Assembly (NCBI RefSeq): GCF_947654275.1
Contig: NZ_CANTJS010000033.1
Coordinates: 1-34,601, forward strand
Direction of reading: 5' to 3'
DNA from: an uncultured Oscillibacter sp.
Lineage (GTDB): Bacteria > Bacillota > Clostridia > Oscillospirales > Oscillospiraceae
DNA length: 34,601 nucleotides
Numbering within the stretch: the stretch's first letter is position 1; each line of letters begins with the position of its first letter. A program made the translations under genes and the position numbers. The notes under the pieces are model-generated. The model was not told where the DNA came from, searched no databases, and worked only from the letters and a program-made list of their open reading frames with translations. This document shows, piece after piece, positions 28,956 to 34,601 of this stretch.

Positions 28956-29894
28956 TTACCGCGCCGCTTTTTCCTTGGACCTGCGGCCCGTGGTCATCAG
29001 GACGATCATGCCGCCGCCGCTCAGAACGGCCAGACCCAGCCAGACCATCATCATGGCGGTGTCGCCGGTCTCCGGAGGCATTCCGGTCAGAGGCACGCCC
29101 TCGTCCTCGATCTCCTCTTCAGTGGGAGGCGGCGTCTCCGCCAGGGGGACGGCGGGGTCTTCGATCTCCACATCGGGAGCGGGTGCGGGGGGCGGGGTGG
29201 GCGTTCCGCCTCCACCACCGCCACCGCCTCCGCCGGGAGGCGTGGGACGGTCAGGCACATCGGCCAGCGTGTCGGCATAGAAAACCCAGTCGATATAGGC
29301 CGCCTTGTCGGCAAATTCATTTCCGGCCTCGATATCAACGCTCAGCTCCACCGTCAGCGTCTCGCTCTGCCTGCTGCCGGGGCCGAATCTTCCCAGCAGG
29401 GCGCCGGCGTTGGTGGCGGGCTCCTGACCCAGCTGGCCGGGGTTCACCGCGCCGATGTCACCCTTGAGACCGTCGCTGATCAGCTTCCGGTTTTCTCCTT
29501 CGCCCTGGTAGACGCGGATGGTCAGGTACTCCAGCAGGCCCTGATCGTCCTTCTTTCCGTCCACGTGCTTAACGTGGACGCCGCCCTCGTCCGCGGCGCA
29601 TTCCCGGGCATAGAGATACACGTTGTAGCTTTGCCGGAGGCTGCCCACGTTCAACTGGACGGTCTGCGTCCGGCTGTCGCCGGGCATCAGCTCCTTGAAC
29701 ACGTCCTGGAAGAGGTTTGCGCCGCTGCCATTGGTGTTGAGGGTAAAACGGGGCGTGCCGTTTTCCTCATAGAGGGTCACGCCGGACTGAACCGCCAGGG
29801 TTCCCCGGACCGCCAGAGCGCCGTTGGTCAGGCTCACTGCCAGGGCCAGGGCCAGGAAGGCGGTCAGAACACGGGAAATCTTTTTCGTTTTCAT
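28956..29894 (-). CDS. Secreted/anchored TasA-like protein with PPETG sorting signal
   Basis: The 312-residue protein has a signal peptide (~1-28) and a TasA/CalY-like ectodomain (~29-230). The core includes FKELMPGDSRTQTVQLNVGS and later ADKAAYIDWVFYADTL. A Gly/Pro-rich spacer follows, and then a C-terminal sorting region: PPETGDTAMMMVW, a hydrophobic segment and an Arg/Lys-rich tail (GRRSKEKAAR). PPETG differs from LPXTG but matches class B-like variants. It lies 14 bp after the SipW-type gene, with AAGGAGG overlapping the preceding stop. Client of the neighbouring sortase is inferred, not shown. Confidence 0.85.
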   Translation of the reverse strand: MKTKKISRVLTAFLALALAVSLTNGALAVRGTLAVQSGVTLYEENGTPRFTLNTNGSGANLFQDVFKELMPGDSRTQTVQLNVGSLRQSYNVYLYARECAADEGGVHVKHVDGKKDDQGLLEYLTIRVYQGEGENRKLISDGLKGDIGAVNPGQLGQEPATNAGALLGRFGPGSRQSETLTVELSVDIEAGNEFADKAAYIDWVFYADTLADVPDRPTPPGGGGGGGGGGTPTPPPAPAPDVEIEDPAVPLAETPPPTEEEIEDEGVPLTGMPPETGDTAMMMVWLGLAVLSGGGMIVLMTTGRRSKEKAAR

Positions 29895-29908
29895 GTTGTC
29901 CGCCTCCT

Positions 29909-30529
29909 TCAGGTAGTGGGTTCAACGGGATAATCGGGAGTCCAATAATCCGCCGCATTGTCGCCCCAGGCTTCTCTCACAGCCGTCTTGTTCGGATCCG
30001 CCTGGATGGACTGGCTCAGAATGGTCACCTGGAGATGAGCGCCCACAGGGCCCACACCGGAAACAACCGTGCAGGACTCAATCAGGTCCGTGGTTCTGCC
30101 GGGTCCGCCGTTCGCCGTCGGCACCAATACCTTATCATAGTAGTAGAAACCATCAACCTGCGGTTTAGTTCCCCAGTCCGCTCCAAGCTTCAGATTATAC
30201 ATCTCCTTTGTCACCGGATCGCCCATGGGATTGCCGGCTTTATCCGCCCAGGTAATTACAATCTTAGCGCGGACAAAGGCGTCCACATTGCTGGTGCCGG
30301 AGGATTTGACGTAGACATGTTCCTTGATAGACCCTTTAAAGGGGTCCTCCTCTGTGGTGGTGGTCACTTCGCCGGGCTCGAACACGTTGGTCTTGGTCTC
30401 GCTCTGGGCAATCAGATAGGCCAGGGTGCCGCCTACGGAAACGGACAGGATCATGACCAGCGAAAGCACCAGCAGCACCGCCCGCTTTGACATATGGCTC
30501 AGCTTCTTGATTCGTTTTCCTCTATACAT
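29909..30529 (-). CDS. SipW-dependent TasA/BsaA-type matrix protein
   Basis: The 206-residue secreted protein begins with a basic segment and a hydrophobic core ending SVGGTLAYLIAQSETKTNVFEPG. This GGTLAYL...TNxFxxG pattern marks proteins processed by SipW-type signal peptidases (TasA, CalY, BsaA). The mature part (~40-200) is a beta-rich domain with PYD-like motifs, no anchor. TasA proteins form biofilm fibres. AAGGAGGTG overlaps the stop of the adhesin, showing tight operon packing. No SipW gene is in the window. It may lie beyond position 34601. Confidence 0.87.
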   Translation of the reverse strand: MYRGKRIKKLSHMSKRAVLLVLSLVMILSVSVGGTLAYLIAQSETKTNVFEPGEVTTTTEEDPFKGSIKEHVYVKSSGTSNVDAFVRAKIVITWADKAGNPMGDPVTKEMYNLKLGADWGTKPQVDGFYYYDKVLVPTANGGPGRTTDLIESCTVVSGVGPVGAHLQVTILSQSIQADPNKTAVREAWGDNAADYWTPDYPVEPTT

Positions 30530-30543
30530 AACTGGTCACCTCC

Positions 30544-33500
30544 TTAATCTTCCATCGGTTCGTTGGGGATTTCGTCGTTGATGCCGGTCTCGCGCTCCTC
30601 CGGAGCAGCCGCGTCGCCAACTCTGCCTGTGGGATCATCTTTAGGCTCGTTCACACAGAGGAAGTCGTTCTGATTGAAGTCCTCGCTGGACAGCCACTTT
30701 TCATTCACAAGTTGGTTTGTGAACGTATAGGTAGCTTCCGGTTTGCCGGCATCCATCCCCCACTCACCCGTCGAACCTGTGTTTTCATACCGCCAGGACC
30801 AATTCCTGTCCTCTGTCACGCTATAGTTGCCCACAGGCAGGCCCGTGATGGTCTTTGTGCCCGCGCCGGTAATGAAGACGTCCATCTCAACTTGGTCCGC
30901 CAGAGGATTGCCGCTGCCCTTGACCTTGAACAGGAAGCTGTCCTTGTCGCTGTACACGCCACCTGTAATCTGTTTCTCGATGTTCAGTGTACAGGTCTTT
31001 ACATGTACGGTAAAATTAGCGTCTGCGGGCTTGGCGCAGCTTGTGGTACAGCCGCCTGTACTGTCGGAATTGGCCTGCCAATTCCAGTAAACAAAGCTGC
31101 CAATCGCAAGACCGTCTATCTTTTCTATATTGCCGATTTTAGTAACCTTCGCGGTCACAGGCGTGTCTTTTACATACAGCTCCTCATACAGGCTGGCAGA
31201 ATCCGTCATGAAGTCGAATGTCAGCTCAGGAGGCGTTCCCTCGGGAAGTGCCGCAACAACCTTCGCAAGATTGTTCATGTAAGCCCATTCCACTTTCACA
31301 TAATCCTTTGCCCTGTATTCCTCCGCTATAAACTCCGGCATACCCTTATAAGTAGTGGTATCCTGGAAGGTCACGGTAGGCTTGAACACATGGACCAGGA
31401 ACTGACCAATCTTGGGCTCAAAGTTGATAGAGCGGACAATGTCATCACAGGGATGGTGCTCGAAAGTCACCTTATCAAGTGGAATATCTGTGTCGTTTCC
31501 CTGCACCGCTTTAACTATTGCGTAATAATCCCGGTCATACTGGTTTGTGCCTTCGCCATTCTGAGCGTTCACCCGGCCGACGATATCATAGGTCAGCTCG
31601 GGAGCCTTGCCTACCATTTCGACAGAATCAGCCACGACATCACTGTGCTTCCAAACCACGCTCTCAGGCATATGCTCCTCAACCGGCGCTACAACCGTCA
31701 AATACGTCCGCATATCACCGAAGCTGACGGTAGGAGTGAAGACGTTGACGTTGGCCTTTTTGCCCTCAGCAAATTTTGCCGTCCCATTCACGACAGTGCC
31801 GCTCTCGGTGGGCTCGACCACCCGGCTCACGGTATATTCGCCGTCCTTGATGTTGGAAATCTCCTGAGTATCGGGGTCCAGCACCGCCGGAGTGTTCAGC
31901 TTCGCGTAGTCGGTTCGCCAACCCAGGGTGCTGTAATCGACATCATCCCACTTCCCATCTGCGTACTGAACCCGGATTTTGTTGCCCTTGTGCAGTTCAT
32001 CCGCACCGGGGGCGTGGTTGCTGTAATAGATGTTCACATCCTGGGGAATCAGCTGAACATCCAGCAGAGGAACGTCCGTCCTGGGAGACTTTACCTCCCC
32101 CTCTTCATTCTTCAGACCCTGGACGCATACAGTCCCGCCCTGGTCAAAGATACCGGACTGGCTGGTAACGTTTGTAGGAACGTTGTTGCCTCCCCAGAAT
32201 TCATTTTCACGCTCAATGGGAATGGTGACAACCAACTTCCGGCCTCTGAGCATATTGCCGTTCTTATCCTTAAGAACCACGTTCTCTGCGGCGGAGAAAT
32301 CAAAGTCTACTACCTTCACTGTTTTGCCGTTGACTTCAACATCCACCGGCTCAGCTCCCCCATTGGTGGTCATGCTCACGGCCTCCGCGGAAACATTGCC
32401 TCTCTCCGAAATCTTGAAGTACTGGGAAATCACGTCCTGCAGAACAGGGTTAGTCAGATCGACCTTCGCCTGAATCTGGTTGCCGATTTCCTCAAACACG
32501 CTTTGCAAGGTCTCCGTATTGGAAGCGGAAGAAAAGCCGCCATTGGAAATCTGAGTCAAAAGATGGTTTGCGTATCGAGATGCTTGATTATCCCAGACGG
32601 GAGGCACCCATTCACCGTTCGCGTTCTGTTCCAGATTATCGTCGCTTTTCGGAACAGTCTTATAGCTGCTGTCCTGATTCTCAGAACTGCTACTCGCTCC
32701 GCTGTACACGCCAATAGAATAAAGTGTTGTCTCACCCAATGCGCTTGCCGCATCCTGCATAGCCGCAGCTTCGGTCGAATCAAACGCCGTGCCGCCGCTG
32801 ACCAGCGCCGCTCTATAATCAGTCTTCTCGCCCGGGCGTCCGCTGGTGAAGAGAATCACAATCCGATCGCGCTCTACGCCTGTATAATCTGCATTATCCA
32901 GAATCTCTTTTGCCTTGTCCAAACCCGTTGAAGGTTTATTTGTGGTTTCTTTCTCCACTTGATAGCCTATCGTAGGAGTGCTGCTAATAACTTGCATTCC
33001 AAGAAGAGTCTCAGCATCATTGTTATAGCCGACTACAGCGACCCTGTGCTTATACGCCTCTTCAGAAATCTGGTCGTTCTTCTCGGCCATCGTATTTAAG
33101 AATTCATTAACAGCCTCCTCCATGACCTTCTCACGGGTGTCGTATGTCTCATTTCCGAAAAATTCGCATTTTTTCGTCACACCGACATAACCGTCACGGC
33201 CAATATGGTCTCCTGTAATATTGCCACTTTTATCAACGCCTGCTATCCACATGCGTCCGAATGTGTGATCACCAATACCTTTGCTGCATTCGCTGCCTCC
33301 AGCTAAGGTTTTGAAGTCCTTCGCCTCCAGCCCATTCATAGCGGTCATCGCCTCTGTCCCACTTCTAAACTGGTAATAATCGACGCCGTTCACTGTTTTG
33401 ACATAATTATCAGTCAGTCTATCAGTTTTAAGAGAGTGCCCGCATTTCTGTCCGTCATAGATAAGGTGCCCGGCGCCGATGTGATCTTCCTTGGGGATCA

Positions 33501-34601
33501 TCTGACCGCACCCATTGCAGTAGCTCATCATCTCAGACTGATCCAGCACCAGCACGATATCGGCAGGCTTCACAGTAGCTTCGGCATAGGCCTCGATGGT
33601 CAGCTCGCCTGTCGCCGCATTATAAGTTTTCTTGGTATGCAGGCCCTCGACCCTATTGCCCGGCAGTACCGGATCGCTGTCGGGGTCGACCTGCCTGGCC
33701 ATGGCTCTGCGCTGGGTCTTCTGTGGGCCAAGGGTATTTGTCTCTTTCGCCTTCGAAGCCACCAGGGGGCCGACATTAACGCTGTCTTCAGGGGTGACAT
33801 AGGGGATGTAGCCCTCGTTGTGAGGCAGTTCCACCCCTTCCAGCGCCGCCCGGTGGGCCTCCAGCGCAGCCAGCTCCTCGGCGGTCAGGGCGTTCCGCTC
33901 GTCGGCGGCGGCCTCGTTCCAGATAGCGTCGTACTCCTCCAGGGACGCCGCCGCCATCAGCCGTTCATACAGCGTCCCGCCCACCGGCGGAATCACAGGC
34001 TGCTCCAGCAGCGCCAGCGCCGCCAAAGCGTCCTCCACGGCCTTCTTCTGCTCCGCGGTCAGCCGGTCGTACAGGGGGCTGTTCTGAATGGCCTCCAGCT
34101 CTTCCCTGCTGGTCTCGCCGGTAATGGCGTCGGCCTTGCCGCCCAGCTCATCCAGAGCTTCCTGCTCCTCGGGGGTCAGAGGCGGCTTGTTGATATCCTC
34201 CAGATCGCCCTGGATTTTATCCTTGTCCTCGGCCTTCACGGGGTTTCCGTTTTCATCCAGAATCTGGTTGCCCTCGTCGTCCACCAGATAACCGTCCTTG
34301 TCGACCTTGTTCCCTTCCTCATCCACAAAATAGGGGGGCTCTTCGGTCTCGCCGGGGTTCTCCCCATCGGGATTCTCGGGCTCCGTCACAGGGGGCTTTT
34401 CCCCGTCGGGATTCTCAGGCTCCGTCACGGGAGGCTTTTCTCCGTCAGGATTCTCCGGCTCCGTCACGGGAGGCTTTTCTCCGTCAGGATTCTCCGGCTC
34501 CGTCACAGGAGGCTTTTCTCCGTCGGGATTCTCCGGCTCCGTCACAGGAGGCTTTTCTCCGTCAGGATTCTCCGGCTCCGTCACAGGAGGCTTTTCTCCG
34601 T
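30544..34601 (-). CDS. Large repeat-rich VWA surface protein, 5' end cut by window
   Basis: At least 1,350 residues are seen. The frame is open to the window edge, so the N-terminus is missing. In order: six visible 13-residue repeats TEPENPDGEKPPV; a helical, Glu/Ala-rich spacer; a VWA domain (~340-640) in which MIDAS reads DQSEMM, not DxSxS, and the later TDG-type motif reads FTSGRPG; beta-rich repeats (~700-1180); and a C-terminal Cna-B/SpaA-like domain (~1190-1290). A 28-residue Cys/His insert (C356, C359, C381, H383) follows DQSEMM. No sorting motif is seen at the C-terminus. It heads the operon of two TasA-type genes. Confidence 0.85.
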   Translation of the reverse strand, partial: GEKPPVTEPENPDGEKPPVTEPENPDGEKPPVTEPENPDGEKPPVTEPENPDGEKPPVTEPENPDGEKPPVTEPENPDGENPGETEEPPYFVDEEGNKVDKDGYLVDDEGNQILDENGNPVKAEDKDKIQGDLEDINKPPLTPEEQEALDELGGKADAITGETSREELEAIQNSPLYDRLTAEQKKAVEDALAALALLEQPVIPPVGGTLYERLMAAASLEEYDAIWNEAAADERNALTAEELAALEAHRAALEGVELPHNEGYIPYVTPEDSVNVGPLVASKAKETNTLGPQKTQRRAMARQVDPDSDPVLPGNRVEGLHTKKTYNAATGELTIEAYAEATVKPADIVLVLDQSEMMSYCNGCGQMIPKEDHIGAGHLIYDGQKCGHSLKTDRLTDNYVKTVNGVDYYQFRSGTEAMTAMNGLEAKDFKTLAGGSECSKGIGDHTFGRMWIAGVDKSGNITGDHIGRDGYVGVTKKCEFFGNETYDTREKVMEEAVNEFLNTMAEKNDQISEEAYKHRVAVVGYNNDAETLLGMQVISSTPTIGYQVEKETTNKPSTGLDKAKEILDNADYTGVERDRIVILFTSGRPGEKTDYRAALVSGGTAFDSTEAAAMQDAASALGETTLYSIGVYSGASSSSENQDSSYKTVPKSDDNLEQNANGEWVPPVWDNQASRYANHLLTQISNGGFSSASNTETLQSVFEEIGNQIQAKVDLTNPVLQDVISQYFKISERGNVSAEAVSMTTNGGAEPVDVEVNGKTVKVVDFDFSAAENVVLKDKNGNMLRGRKLVVTIPIERENEFWGGNNVPTNVTSQSGIFDQGGTVCVQGLKNEEGEVKSPRTDVPLLDVQLIPQDVNIYYSNHAPGADELHKGNKIRVQYADGKWDDVDYSTLGWRTDYAKLNTPAVLDPDTQEISNIKDGEYTVSRVVEPTESGTVVNGTAKFAEGKKANVNVFTPTVSFGDMRTYLTVVAPVEEHMPESVVWKHSDVVADSVEMVGKAPELTYDIVGRVNAQNGEGTNQYDRDYYAIVKAVQGNDTDIPLDKVTFEHHPCDDIVRSINFEPKIGQFLVHVFKPTVTFQDTTTYKGMPEFIAEEYRAKDYVKVEWAYMNNLAKVVAALPEGTPPELTFDFMTDSASLYEELYVKDTPVTAKVTKIGNIEKIDGLAIGSFVYWNWQANSDSTGGCTTSCAKPADANFTVHVKTCTLNIEKQITGGVYSDKDSFLFKVKGSGNPLADQVEMDVFITGAGTKTITGLPVGNYSVTEDRNWSWRYENTGSTGEWGMDAGKPEATYTFTNQLVNEKWLSSEDFNQNDFLCVNEPKDDPTGRVGDAAAPEERETGINDEIPNEPMED
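34351..34601 (-). repeat. 39-bp tandem repeats encoding 13-residue units
   Basis: Six full 39-bp units encode TEPENPDGEKPPV-type sequence, with the last changed to ENPGETEE. Units nearest the window edge are almost identical and those nearer the body diverge. That points to recent expansion. More copies probably lie beyond 34601. Confidence 0.9.

Noticed and set aside
30712..32931. 739-codon open frame on the plus strand
   Set aside because: It is antisense to the adhesin, whose VWA and Cna-B-type domains are recognised.

Overview
The window reads as chromosomal DNA of a high-GC, spore-forming gut-type Firmicute, most like the Oscillospiraceae (Flavonifractor/Lawsonibacter/Oscillibacter neighbourhood). 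That placement is inferred from gene content: Spo0A, RicT, CwlJ/GerQ/SleL-type cortex-lysis genes, a class B sortase, FapA/DUF342, a TSCPD protein, a DUF2200 protein and a eukaryote-like adenylosuccinate lyase. AAGGAGG ribosome binding sites and sigma-A promoters with 17-bp spacers are frequent. I saw no rRNA, tRNA, CRISPR array, intact transposase or phage structural gene.

Region 1 (1-4644, +): an LRR protein, a DUF2201/VWA-like protein and a MoxR-type AAA+ ATPase form a putative chaperone or remodelling module, with a NifU C-terminal-domain protein overlapping the ATPase gene. Region 2 (4811-8410, +): a small coiled-coil protein, then purA, a small unknown gene and purB, which carry out the two steps from IMP to AMP. 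Region 3 (8521-11206, -): cwlJ-like, gerQ-like and sleL-like genes, a spore-cortex lysis cluster. Region 4 (11389-13225, -): DUF2200, a GT4 glycosyltransferase and a TSCPD protein. Region 5 (13472-16338): a PadR regulator with its own operator and a DUF2812 membrane protein (+), facing spo0A (-), which has a putative 0A box upstream.

Region 6 (16693-18846, +): NUDIX, tRNA1(Val) m6A methyltransferase and rsmI. Region 7 (18909-22813, -): two tandem Cof-type HAD phosphatases, one with altered active-site motifs, then ricT and holB. The trmN6/rsmI and holB/ricT pairs are parts of the Bacillus holB-yaaT-yabA-yabB-yabC neighbourhood, here split and facing each other around the HAD pair. Region 8 (22814-26359): fapA, DUF5655, two small genes and two ~159-bp palindromic MITE-like elements. 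Region 9 (26360-34601): L-lactate dehydrogenase, a sortase B with an unusual repetitive tail, and a convergent three-gene surface operon (large VWA adhesin cut by the window edge, SipW/TasA-type matrix protein, and a protein with a PPETG-type sorting signal).

The strongest candidates for something new are the two MITE-like hairpins, whose inner stems differ by compensating changes; the surface operon, whose VWA domain has lost canonical MIDAS residues and gained a Cys/His-rich insertion; the LRR-VWA-MoxR module; and the GerQ/CwlJ/SleL cluster with a Tyr-Pro-Ala repeat GerQ.
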